Shown one piece after another: positions 1 to 10,441 of a stretch of DNA of 64,000 nt (within the stretch, counting starts at the first letter, position 1; every line of letters begins with the position of its first letter). The stretch comes from Brucella pseudintermedia (GTDB lineage: Bacteria > Pseudomonadota > Alphaproteobacteria > Rhizobiales > Rhizobiaceae). A program made the position numbers and the translations under genes. The stretch covers positions 1-64,000 of the forward strand of contig NZ_WBWE01000008.1 of assembly GCF_008932435.1 (NCBI RefSeq), written 5' to 3'. The notes below the pieces were generated by a model. It made no database searches and was not told the origin of the DNA. It saw nothing but the letters and a program-made list of their open reading frames with translations.

Positions 1-126
1 CCAAAACCGGTCAGCGCATGAGCCGGATACACCCTTCTCAATCTGCGTCAAAACTCTGCCGCCCAAAACAGCATACTTCCCAGAACAAAACCCGTCGAAA
101 ATATCGATGGGTTTGTCAGCGGTCTG

Positions 127-146
127 ACGGCGGCTGCTGCCGCCGT
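127..146. repeat. GC-rich hairpin downstream of RNase D gene
   Basis: Perfect 8-base inverted repeat (ACGGCGGC at 127-134, GCCGCCGT at 139-146) with a 4-base loop, about 30 bases past the RNase D stop codon. On the minus strand it is not followed by a T-run, so an intrinsic terminator is only possible, not shown. Bases 1-174 otherwise hold nothing I can support. Confidence 0.4.
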
Positions 147-174
147 TTGATGGTTGGAGAGCTTTCGTGCAGCC

Positions 175-792
175 TCAGCTATGCGCGAAAATATCGTCTT
201 CCGGCCAGCCCATGAGATCAAGTTCGGAGCGTGTCGGCAGGAATTTGAAGCAGGCTTCGGCCTGTTTAGCACGGCCATCGCGCTCCAGCCGCTGCTCAAG
301 CACGGCTTTCAGGCGATGCAGGTAGAGCACGTCGGAAGCCGCATATTCAAGCTGCGCGGCTGAGAGCGTGTCCGCTGCCCAGTCCGACGATTGCTGCTGC
401 TTGGAAATCGAAACGTCGAGAAGCTCGTTGCAAAGCTCTTTCAGGCCGTGACGGTCCGTATAGGTCCGTGTCAGCTTCGAGGCAATCTTGGTGCAGAACA
501 CCGGCTGCGGCATGGTGCCGAACGTATGCGCCAGCACCGCCAGGTCGAAACGACCGAAATGAAAGATCTTGGTGATGGACCGATCTTTCAGAAGCTTGAC
601 CAGATTTGGCGCCTTCTTCTGTCCGGCTTCGATCTGGATCACGTCCGCCGTACCGTCGCCGGGCGAAATCTGCACCACGCAAAGCCGGTCGCGATGCGGG
701 TTCAGGCCCAGCGTCTCGGTGTCTATGGCGACCGCGTTCACCTGATAGTGATCGAGGTTCGGCAGATCGTTTTTGTGAAAACGGATTGTCAT
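175..792 (-). CDS. rnd: Ribonuclease D, short form (DEDDy 3'-5' exonuclease)
   Basis: A 205-residue 3'-5' exoribonuclease of the RNase D family, expected to trim the 3' ends of tRNA and other small RNAs. The exonuclease signature is visible: IDTETLGLNP (Asp24, Glu26), an Asp in FGRFDLAVLAH near residue 82, and the closing EYAASDVLYLHRL with the catalytic Tyr/Asp of the DEDDy subclass. It lacks the C-terminal HRDC domains of the E. coli enzyme (about 375 residues), which is usual for the short alphaproteobacterial form. The ATG is preceded by AAGGA at good spacing. From memory, such genes often sit beside lptC in related genomes; here lptC is about 39 kb away. Confidence 0.9.
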   Translation of the reverse strand: MTIRFHKNDLPNLDHYQVNAVAIDTETLGLNPHRDRLCVVQISPGDGTADVIQIEAGQKKAPNLVKLLKDRSITKIFHFGRFDLAVLAHTFGTMPQPVFCTKIASKLTRTYTDRHGLKELCNELLDVSISKQQQSSDWAADTLSAAQLEYAASDVLYLHRLKAVLEQRLERDGRAKQAEACFKFLPTRSELDLMGWPEDDIFAHS

Positions 793-836
793 TCAGTTGT
801 CCTTGCTTCGCGGCAATAGCCGCTATGATTCTTGCC

Positions 837-2246
837 CTACTTGGCGGCAATAGCTGCCATGATTCTTGCCCACGAGCGCTGTCCCTTGTGGAAGGAGTTC
901 AGCTCGTATTTCTCGTTGGGCGAATGGATGCGGTCATCTTCAAGGCCGAAGCCGACCAGCAGCGATTCCATGCCGAGGAACTTGTCGAAATCGCCGACAA
1001 TCGGGATCGAGCCGCCCATGGCGATCAGCACGGCTGGCTTGGGCCATTCGTCGGAAAGCGCATCCTTGGCCTTGGAAACAAGCGGGGAATCATAGGGCAG
1101 CTGGATGGCGGGCGAGCCGCCATGCGGATGGAACTCGACCGAGCAGTCGGCGGGAACGCGTTCCTTGACGAAAGCGCGGAAGGCTTCGCGGATTTTGACC
1201 GGGTCCTGTTTGTGGACGAGGCGGAACGAAACCTTGGCGGAAGCTTCTGCGGCGATGACGGTCTTGAAGCCTTCGCCGGTATAGCCGCCGGTGATGCCGT
1301 TGACTTCCGCCGTCGGGCGCGCCCATGTCAGTTCCAGCACGCTGCGGCCTTTTTCACCGGAGGGGATGGAAAGGCCGATCGGACCGAGGAAGTTTTCCGC
1401 CGTGCGGCCAAGGCTCTCCCAGGATTTCAATATCTGCGTCGGGGTTTCCTCCACGCCTTCATAGAAGTCAGGCACAGTCACGCGCCCGGTTTCGTCGTGC
1501 AGGTCTGCCAGAATCTTGGTCAGGATATGGATCGGGTTTGCCGCAGCGCCGCCGAAGAAACCCGAATGCAGGTCGCGGTCGGCTGCCTTGATGACGATTT
1601 CCTCACCGACGAGACCGCGCAGGCCGACGCTGATGGCAGGCGTTTCCGCGTCCCACATGGCCGTGTCGCAAACAAGCGCCACATCGGCCTTGAGTTCTTC
1701 CTTGTTGGCATCCAGGAAAGGCTTCAACGATGGCGAACCGGATTCTTCCTCGCCTTCGAACAGCAGCGTCACCTTGACCGGCAGATTGCCATTCACCGCT
1801 TTATAGGCCCGGCAGGCTTCCACAAAGGTCATGAGCTGGCCCTTGTCGTCGGATGTGCCGCGTCCGGTCAGGATCTTGCGGCCGTTCCCCACATCCTTGA
1901 TCGCGGGTTCGAACGGATCGTTTTCCCACAGATTGAGCGGATCGACCGGCTGCACGTCATAATGCCCATAGAAAAGAACATGCGGCGCATCGGGTGTAGC
2001 GCCTTCGTGATGGGCAACCACCATCGGGTGGCCGGGCGTATCGCGCACGCTTGCATCGAAGCCGATCGTCTTCAAGTCCTCCACCAGCCATTCGGCGGCT
2101 TTGCGGCAATCGGCCTTGTAGGCCGGATCGGTTGAAATCGACTTGATCCGCAGGAGATCGAACAGGCGATCGAGGCTCTTGTCGAGATTGTTGTCGAGAT
2201 GGGTGAGGACTTTGTCGAGCGATGGCGCAGACGATTGCTGGGACAT
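837..2246 (-). CDS. M20 family metallopeptidase (dipeptidase-like)
   Basis: A 469-residue zinc peptidase of the M20/ArgE/CPG2 family, expected to hydrolyse dipeptides or acylated amino acids in the cytoplasm; no signal peptide is seen. Metal-site motifs are present: YGHYDVQP (His95, Asp97), GRGTSDDKGQ (Asp near 133) and EGEEESGS (Glu near 167), with a dimerisation-domain insert in the middle. I chose the ATG at 2246 (MSQQSS...) over the longer frame because AGGAAG lies 8 bases upstream. The substrate cannot be told from sequence; carnosinase-like dipeptidase and succinyl-diaminopimelate desuccinylase are relatives, and a general dipeptidase fits best. Confidence 0.88.
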   Translation of the reverse strand: MSQQSSAPSLDKVLTHLDNNLDKSLDRLFDLLRIKSISTDPAYKADCRKAAEWLVEDLKTIGFDASVRDTPGHPMVVAHHEGATPDAPHVLFYGHYDVQPVDPLNLWENDPFEPAIKDVGNGRKILTGRGTSDDKGQLMTFVEACRAYKAVNGNLPVKVTLLFEGEEESGSPSLKPFLDANKEELKADVALVCDTAMWDAETPAISVGLRGLVGEEIVIKAADRDLHSGFFGGAAANPIHILTKILADLHDETGRVTVPDFYEGVEETPTQILKSWESLGRTAENFLGPIGLSIPSGEKGRSVLELTWARPTAEVNGITGGYTGEGFKTVIAAEASAKVSFRLVHKQDPVKIREAFRAFVKERVPADCSVEFHPHGGSPAIQLPYDSPLVSKAKDALSDEWPKPAVLIAMGGSIPIVGDFDKFLGMESLLVGFGLEDDRIHSPNEKYELNSFHKGQRSWARIMAAIAAK

Positions 2247-2349
2247 GGAAACTTCCTGACGAGTCGTAACGTAAACTGGCGGCACACTACAACCAGCATC
2301 GTCAAGAGGAAACCCAATTTGAAGGAAAGCCGCTCTCCCAAAAATGAAT

Positions 2350-2384
2350 TGGCCGTTACGGTGAGGGGGTTACCGTAACGGCCA
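2350..2384. repeat. Perfect 13-base inverted repeat in the M20-polA intergenic region
   Basis: Arms TGGCCGTTACGGT (2350-2362) and ACCGTAACGGCCA (2372-2384) pair perfectly around a 9-base loop. It lies upstream of two divergent genes, the M20 peptidase and polA, so it is not positioned as a terminator, and no T-run follows on either strand. An operator or a structured leader is possible. The rest of the 411-base gap (2247-2657) shows no credible gene. Confidence 0.75.
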
Positions 2385-2657
2385 TATCACTACACTCAAA
2401 GCGGCAGCCCGGAGAGGGGAAATGAGGCTGCCGCTAACATCCGGTATCCAACGGGGGACGGGTCAGAAGACCGGCGACCGACGAACTGTCGATGACCTGG
2501 ATTTGGCCTTTCAACTGTGGCTATTCAAGGGCACGGAAGATTACAAATCTGTAACAAACCTGTTATCGCGACGTGATGGGTTTCTTTCACGTGGACGGTT
2601 GTTTCTCCTGACACGGGAGCGGTTTCCTTTATTGCGGCTTTCCTCTAATTCTATCTT

Positions 2658-5615
2658 ATGAAAAAAGGCGATCATCTCTTTCTCGTTGACGGCTCGGGTT
2701 ATATCTTCCGCGCCTACCATGCCCTGCCACCGCTGACCCGCAAGACGGATGGTCTGCCGGTCGGCGCCGTTTCGGGCTTCTGCAACATGCTGTGGAAGCT
2801 CCTGAAGGATGCGCGCAACACGGATGTCGGCGTGGTGCCGACCCATTTTGCGGTCATTTTCGACTATTCGTCGAAGACCTTCCGCAACGAGCTTTATCCT
2901 GATTACAAGGCCAACCGCACCGCCCCGCCGGAAGACCTGATTCCGCAGTTCGGCCTCATCCGTCAGGCAACGCGCGCCTTCAACCTGCCCTGCATCGAGA
3001 AGGAAGGTTTCGAGGCCGACGACCTGATCGCCACCTATGCGCGGCTGGCGGAAGAAGCGGGCGGCGACGTCACCATCGTCTCGTCTGACAAGGACCTAAT
3101 GCAGCTCGTGACGCCAAGCGTGTCCATGTATGACAGCATGAAGGACAAGCAGATTTCGATCCCTGAAGTGATCGAGAAATGGGGCGTCCCGCCGGAAAAG
3201 ATGATCGACCTTCAATCGCTGACCGGCGACAGCACCGACAATGTGCCGGGCATTCCCGGTATCGGGCCGAAGACGGCGGCGCAATTGCTGGAGGAATTCG
3301 GCGATCTCGACACGCTTCTGGCCCGAGCCTCCGAAATCAAGCAGAACAAGCGCCGCGAGAATATTCTGGCCTTTGCTGACCAGACAAAGATCGCGCGCCA
3401 GCTCGTGACGCTCAAGAACGACGTGCCGCTGGACGTTGATCTGGACGGGCTCGTGCTGGAGCCGCAGAACGGGCCGAAACTGATCGGCTTCCTCAAGGCG
3501 ATGGAATTCACCTCGCTCACGCGCCGTGTTGCCGAGGCGACCGACACGGACGCTTCAGCCGTCGAGCCGTGCCATGTCGAAACAAGCTGGGGCGCTGACG
3601 CATCCACCGCCGATCTTCACGGGCCGGACATGGATGTTCCGTCCAAGGTGGACGGCGAAGTTACAGTCGTTGCCGTGACGGCTACGGTCACCGTTTCCAC
3701 GACAGAAGCCGGGTACAGGCCGGCAGAACTTGCCGAAAAACGTGCCGAAGCGGCCCGTACGCAAAAGATCGATACGAGCGCCTATACCTGCATTCGCGAT
3801 ATCGCGACATTGAAGCTCTGGCTTGCTGAAGCCGTGGAAACCGGCCTCCTGGCCTTCGACACGGAAACCACTTCGGTCGATCCGATGCAGGCGGAACTGG
3901 TCGGGTTTTCGCTGGCGCTGGCACCGGGCAGGGCCGCTTACATTCCGCTCCAGCACAAATCCGGTGCGGGTGATCTTCTGGGCGGCGGCATGGTCGAAGG
4001 ACAGATTCCGCTGGGTGAAGCGCTGGCTGCCTTGAAAGTGGTGCTTGAAGACGCTTCGGTCCTCAAGATCGCGCAGAACATGAAATATGATTGGCTGGTC
4101 ATGCGGCGCTATGGGATCAACACCGTGTCGTTCGACGATACGATGCTGATCTCCTATGTGCTGGACGCAGGCACCGGCAGCCACGGCATGGACCCGCTGT
4201 CCGAACGCTGGCTCGGTCACACGCCGATTGCCTATAAGGACGTGGCGGGCAGCGGCAAGAGTGCGGTCACGTTCGATATGGTCGATATCGACCGGGCGAC
4301 GGCCTATGCCGCCGAGGACGCCGATGTCACGCTGCGTCTCTGGCAGGTGTTGAAGCCGCGCCTTGCGGCGGAAGGGCTGATGTCGGTCTATGAACGTCTG
4401 GAACGTCCGCTGATCGATGTGCTGGCGCGCATGGAAGAGCGGGGCATTTCCGTCGACCGGCAGGTGCTTTCGCGCCTTTCCGGTGATCTGGCGCAAGCTG
4501 CCGCTGCCTATGAAGACGAAATTTACGAGCTTGCTGGCGAGAAATTCACCATTGGTTCGCCCAAGCAGCTAGGCGACATTCTCTTCGGCAAGATGGGGCT
4601 GCCCGGTGCCTCCAAGACCAAGACCGGTCAGTGGTCCACCTCCGCGCAGGTGCTGGAAGACCTTGCCGCCGAAGGCCATCCACTGCCGCGCAAGATCGTG
4701 GACTGGCGCCAGCTCACCAAGCTCAAATCCACCTATACGGATGCGCTGCCCGGTTTCATCAATCCTGAAACGAAGCGCGTTCATACATGCTATGCGATGG
4801 CGTCCACATCGACCGGGCGCCTCTCGTCATCCGACCCGAATTTGCAGAATATTCCGGTGCGCACAGCCGAGGGCCGCAAGATCAGGACGGCTTTCATCGC
4901 CGAACCCGGCAACAAGCTGATTTCGGCCGACTACAGCCAGATCGAGCTGCGGGTCCTCGCCCATGTTGCCGATATTCCGCAACTGAAACAGGCATTTGCA
5001 GACGGCATCGACATTCACGCCATGACGGCGTCGGAAATGTTCGGCGTGCCGGTGGAGGGCATGCCTTCCGAAGTGCGCCGCCGCGCCAAGGCGATCAATT
5101 TCGGCATCATCTACGGCATTTCCGCTTTCGGTCTCGCGAACCAGCTTTCCATCCCGCGTGAGGAAGCCGGGCAATATATCCGCACCTATTTCGAGCGCTT
5201 CCCCGGCATCAAGGATTATATGGAGGCGACCAAGGCTTTCGCGCGCGAGCATGGCTATGTCGAAACCATTTTTGGCCGTCGCGCCCATTATCCCGATATC
5301 AGGGCATCCAATCCGCAGATACGCGCCTTTAACGAGCGCGCCGCCATCAATGCGCCTATCCAGGGTTCTGCTGCCGATATCATCCGTCGCGCCATGATCC
5401 GCATGGAAGATGCATTGTCGCAGGAAAAGCTCGCAGCCCGCATGTTGCTGCAAGTGCACGACGAACTGATTTTCGAAGTGCCTGATAACGAAGTCGAAAA
5501 GACAATTCCGGTCGTGCGTCATGTGATGGAAAATGCGGCAATGCCTGCCGTCTCGCTTGCGGTGCCGCTGCATGTCGATGCGCGTGCAGCGCATAACTGG
5601 GATGAGGCTCACTAG
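2658..5615 (+). CDS. polA: DNA polymerase I
   Basis: A 985-residue DNA polymerase I for Okazaki fragment processing and repair gap filling. All three activities look intact. The N-terminal 5'-3' exonuclease spans about residues 1-290 (EGFEADDLIATYA, SSDKDLMQL, GDSTDNVPGIPGIGPKTA). The 3'-5' proofreading domain keeps the DxE of LLAFDTETTSVD near residue 402. The polymerase domain has motif A (SADYSQIELR, about 755), motif B (RRRAKAINFGIIYG, about 810) and motif C (VHDE, about 933). It is longer than the E. coli enzyme (928), partly from a low-complexity Thr/Val/Ala-rich linker at about residues 300-375. No strong ribosome binding site precedes the ATG. Confidence 0.97.
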   Translation: MKKGDHLFLVDGSGYIFRAYHALPPLTRKTDGLPVGAVSGFCNMLWKLLKDARNTDVGVVPTHFAVIFDYSSKTFRNELYPDYKANRTAPPEDLIPQFGLIRQATRAFNLPCIEKEGFEADDLIATYARLAEEAGGDVTIVSSDKDLMQLVTPSVSMYDSMKDKQISIPEVIEKWGVPPEKMIDLQSLTGDSTDNVPGIPGIGPKTAAQLLEEFGDLDTLLARASEIKQNKRRENILAFADQTKIARQLVTLKNDVPLDVDLDGLVLEPQNGPKLIGFLKAMEFTSLTRRVAEATDTDASAVEPCHVETSWGADASTADLHGPDMDVPSKVDGEVTVVAVTATVTVSTTEAGYRPAELAEKRAEAARTQKIDTSAYTCIRDIATLKLWLAEAVETGLLAFDTETTSVDPMQAELVGFSLALAPGRAAYIPLQHKSGAGDLLGGGMVEGQIPLGEALAALKVVLEDASVLKIAQNMKYDWLVMRRYGINTVSFDDTMLISYVLDAGTGSHGMDPLSERWLGHTPIAYKDVAGSGKSAVTFDMVDIDRATAYAAEDADVTLRLWQVLKPRLAAEGLMSVYERLERPLIDVLARMEERGISVDRQVLSRLSGDLAQAAAAYEDEIYELAGEKFTIGSPKQLGDILFGKMGLPGASKTKTGQWSTSAQVLEDLAAEGHPLPRKIVDWRQLTKLKSTYTDALPGFINPETKRVHTCYAMASTSTGRLSSSDPNLQNIPVRTAEGRKIRTAFIAEPGNKLISADYSQIELRVLAHVADIPQLKQAFADGIDIHAMTASEMFGVPVEGMPSEVRRRAKAINFGIIYGISAFGLANQLSIPREEAGQYIRTYFERFPGIKDYMEATKAFAREHGYVETIFGRRAHYPDIRASNPQIRAFNERAAINAPIQGSAADIIRRAMIRMEDALSQEKLAARMLLQVHDELIFEVPDNEVEKTIPVVRHVMENAAMPAVSLAVPLHVDARAAHNWDEAH

Positions 5616-5705
5616 GTCCTGACCCTAAAGCCTTAAATGGTTGACGTGTTGGGCCCAACCCTATAGGGAAGCATCAATTCTGTTGCTTCGGTGGTCGTCA
5701 GGGGA

Positions 5706-5729
5706 GTCGTGGACAAGTGGGTCCGCGAC
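5706..5729 (+). repeat. Hairpin in the leader of the DEAD-box helicase gene
   Basis: GTCGTGGAC (5706-5714) pairs with GTCCGCGAC (5721-5729) with one G-T wobble and a 6-base loop. It falls in the 158-base gap between polA and the helicase, which also contains the palindromes GTTGGGCCCAAC and CCCTATAGGG. These could form a folded 5' leader; no function is shown. Confidence 0.4.
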
Positions 5730-5773
5730 CAATGGGTATACGGCTTGAGAAGCTTTTTTCGTGAAAGTGGTTC

Positions 5774-7696
5774 ATGTCTTTGCCCGAAACCATCGCTCCG
5801 GCTCTGTCCGGAGCATTAGCCGCTCGCGGTTATAATACGCTCACCGCCGTTCAGAACGCTGTTCTGGCTCCCGAAACGCTCGATGCCGACCTTCTCGTTT
5901 CCGCACAGACCGGATCGGGCAAGACGGTCGCATTCGGCCTTGCCATGGCCAACACCATCCTCGAAGACGAACTGCGTTTTGGCGATGCGGCTGCTCCGCT
6001 TGCCATGATCATCGCCCCGACGCGCGAACTGGCGCTGCAGGTTCGTCGCGAGCTGGAATGGCTCTATGCCGATACCGGCGCGCGCATCGCATCCTGCGTT
6101 GGCGGCATGGATATCCGTACCGAGCGCCGCGCGCTGGAACGTGGCGCCCATATCGTTGTCGGCACGCCCGGACGCCTGCGCGACCATATCACCCGCGATG
6201 CCCTCGATATGTCGGAACTGCGTGCCGTCGTGCTCGATGAGGCCGACGAAATGCTCGACATGGGCTTTCGCGAGGACCTCGAATTCATCCTCGGCGAAGC
6301 GCCGGAAGACCGCCGCACGCTGATGTTCTCGGCGACCGTGCCGAAGCCGATTGCCCAGCTTGCCAAGCGCTTCCAGAACGATGCGCTGCGCATCACAGTG
6401 CAGAGCGAAACCAGCCAGCACGCCGACATCGATTATGTCGCCATGCCGGTGCCGCCGCATGAGCGCGACCACGCGATCATCAACACGCTGCTCTATTACG
6501 ATAGCCAGAACTCGATCATTTTCTGCTCGACCCGTGAAGCGGTGAAGCATATGGCAAGCCGGCTTTCCAATCGCGGTTTTGCCGTGGTTGCCCTGTCAGG
6601 CGAACTCAGCCAGGCAGAACGCAACAATGCGCTTCAGGCCATGCGCGATGGCCGCGCCCGCGTCTGCGTCGCGACCGACGTTGCCGCGCGCGGCATCGAC
6701 CTGCCCAATCTCGATCTGGTTATTCACGCCGATCTGCCGAACAATCCGGAAACAATGCTGCACCGTTCGGGCCGTACTGGTCGCGCCGGTCGCAAGGGCA
6801 CCTGTGTTCTGGTCGTGCCGTTCTCGCGCCGCCGCACCGCCGAGCGCCTTTTGCACATGGCCAAGCTCGACGCGCAGACGGTTCCGGCACCGAGCATTGC
6901 AGCCGTTCAGGCCAAGACCAATGAGCGCATCCTGAATGCCGAAGTCTTCAACCAGCCGGTTGAAGAAGAATATCAGGATCTCCTGAAGGCGCTGACCGAG
7001 CGTTACACGCCGGAACAGATCGCGGCTGCATTCCTGAACCGCGAAGTGGCCTCTTACCCGGCAGCGGAAGAAGTTTCCGACGCGCCGGTGCATCCGGTTG
7101 GCGGCAAGAAACCCAGAGATCGTTTTGAAAAAGGCGAGCGTTCTGACCGGGGTGATCGCTTCGAGCGTCGTGATCGTGGCGAACCGGGCGAGCGTTTCGA
7201 CCGTAATGCATCGTTTGACGGCGTGTGGTTCTCGGTCTCCGCTGGCCGCAAGCATCGCGCCGATCCGAAATGGCTGCTGCCGCTCATCTGCAAGGCGGGT
7301 GATGTGTCGAAGCGCGATGTCGGTTCGATCAAGATTTTCGACAACGAAACCCGCTTCGAAATCACAGCCTCGAAGGCTGACGAGTTCCGCCGTTCGGTCG
7401 AAGAACGCGGCACTGGCGAAAAGGGTCTCGTGATCCGCACCGCTGTTGCGGGTGCAGGCGGCGACGCTGCTCCGCGCGAAGGCCGGGGTGGTTTCAAGCC
7501 GCGCGGCGACAAGAAGGAAGGCGGCTTCCGCGACGGATACAAGAGCGACGGTTATAAAGGCGACCGCTCGAAGGGCGACAAGTGGGACAAGCCGCGCGAC
7601 TTCTCCCGCGGAGACGACTTCAAGAAAGACGGCTTCAAAAAGGGCGGCAAAAAGCCCGAAGGCGGCGGTTACAGCAAGAAGCGCCGCGGCGAGTAA
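5774..7696 (+). CDS. DEAD-box ATP-dependent RNA helicase
   Basis: A 640-residue DEAD-box helicase likely acting in ribosome assembly or RNA decay, resembling DeaD/CsdA and DbpA. Seen in order: Q-motif region, Walker A AQTGSGKT (about 44-51), PTREL, DEAD in VLDEADEMLD (about 154), SAT (about 187) and HRSGRTGRAGR (about 331). A DbpA/CsdA-type RNA-binding domain follows at about 480-560, then a Lys/Arg/Gly/Asp-rich tail of roughly 70 residues typical of nonspecific RNA binding. The gene follows polA in the same direction after 158 bases and ends at a terminator shared with gyrB. Which E. coli helicase it equals is uncertain. Confidence 0.93.
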   Translation: MSLPETIAPALSGALAARGYNTLTAVQNAVLAPETLDADLLVSAQTGSGKTVAFGLAMANTILEDELRFGDAAAPLAMIIAPTRELALQVRRELEWLYADTGARIASCVGGMDIRTERRALERGAHIVVGTPGRLRDHITRDALDMSELRAVVLDEADEMLDMGFREDLEFILGEAPEDRRTLMFSATVPKPIAQLAKRFQNDALRITVQSETSQHADIDYVAMPVPPHERDHAIINTLLYYDSQNSIIFCSTREAVKHMASRLSNRGFAVVALSGELSQAERNNALQAMRDGRARVCVATDVAARGIDLPNLDLVIHADLPNNPETMLHRSGRTGRAGRKGTCVLVVPFSRRRTAERLLHMAKLDAQTVPAPSIAAVQAKTNERILNAEVFNQPVEEEYQDLLKALTERYTPEQIAAAFLNREVASYPAAEEVSDAPVHPVGGKKPRDRFEKGERSDRGDRFERRDRGEPGERFDRNASFDGVWFSVSAGRKHRADPKWLLPLICKAGDVSKRDVGSIKIFDNETRFEITASKADEFRRSVEERGTGEKGLVIRTAVAGAGGDAAPREGRGGFKPRGDKKEGGFRDGYKSDGYKGDRSKGDKWDKPRDFSRGDDFKKDGFKKGGKKPEGGGYSKKRRGE

Positions 7697-7716
7697 ACTT
7701 CCTACGTAGAATAATG

Positions 7717-7742
7717 AAAAGCCCCGGATTTCCGGGGCTTTT
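7717..7742. terminator. Bidirectional intrinsic terminator between helicase gene and gyrB
   Basis: AAAAGCCCCGGA (7717-7728) pairs perfectly with TCCGGGGCTTTT (7731-7742) around a 2-base loop. A-run and T-run flank the GC stem, so it can end transcription from the helicase gene on the plus strand and from gyrB on the minus strand. Both stop codons lie within about 25 bases. Confidence 0.92.
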
Positions 7743-7747
7743 GCGTA

Positions 7748-10240
<2,493 letters not shown>

Positions 10241-10261
10241 TCACGCGACAAACATGGCTTT

Positions 10262-10290
10262 AATATAGGTGCTAACGCCCATTTTTCCAA
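10262..10290 (-). promoter_or_regulatory. Sigma-70-type promoter for gyrB
   Basis: On the minus strand TTGGAA (-35; 10285-10290) and TATATT (-10; 10262-10267) are separated by exactly 17 bases. This would start transcription about 65 bases before the gyrB ATG. Assigned by consensus match only. Confidence 0.6.
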
Positions 10291-10441
10291 ATTTTGGCGG
10301 TAATTTTACCGGGGATTCCGGTTGGTGGCCGGTGTGACGGCGATCGCGGCGCCGCACGGCTTCTGGAACCGCCATAATTGACGCTTATATCCGGTTTGAC
10401 GGGGGCGTTCTTGACCTGTTTTGTGACGAAAGGAACGCTTG

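Noticed and set aside
1-21. Open frame ending in TGA at 19-21 on the plus strand, possibly the tail of an upstream gene such as aspS
   Set aside because: Only six codons are visible, which is too little to support any gene call.
2422-2661. 79-codon frame upstream of polA
   Set aside because: No family resemblance, no ribosome binding site, and its end overlaps the polA start.
5743-5759. GCTT-GAG-AAGC followed by six T, a possible polA terminator
   Set aside because: The stem has only 4 pairs and lies 15 bases before the helicase ATG; too weak to list.
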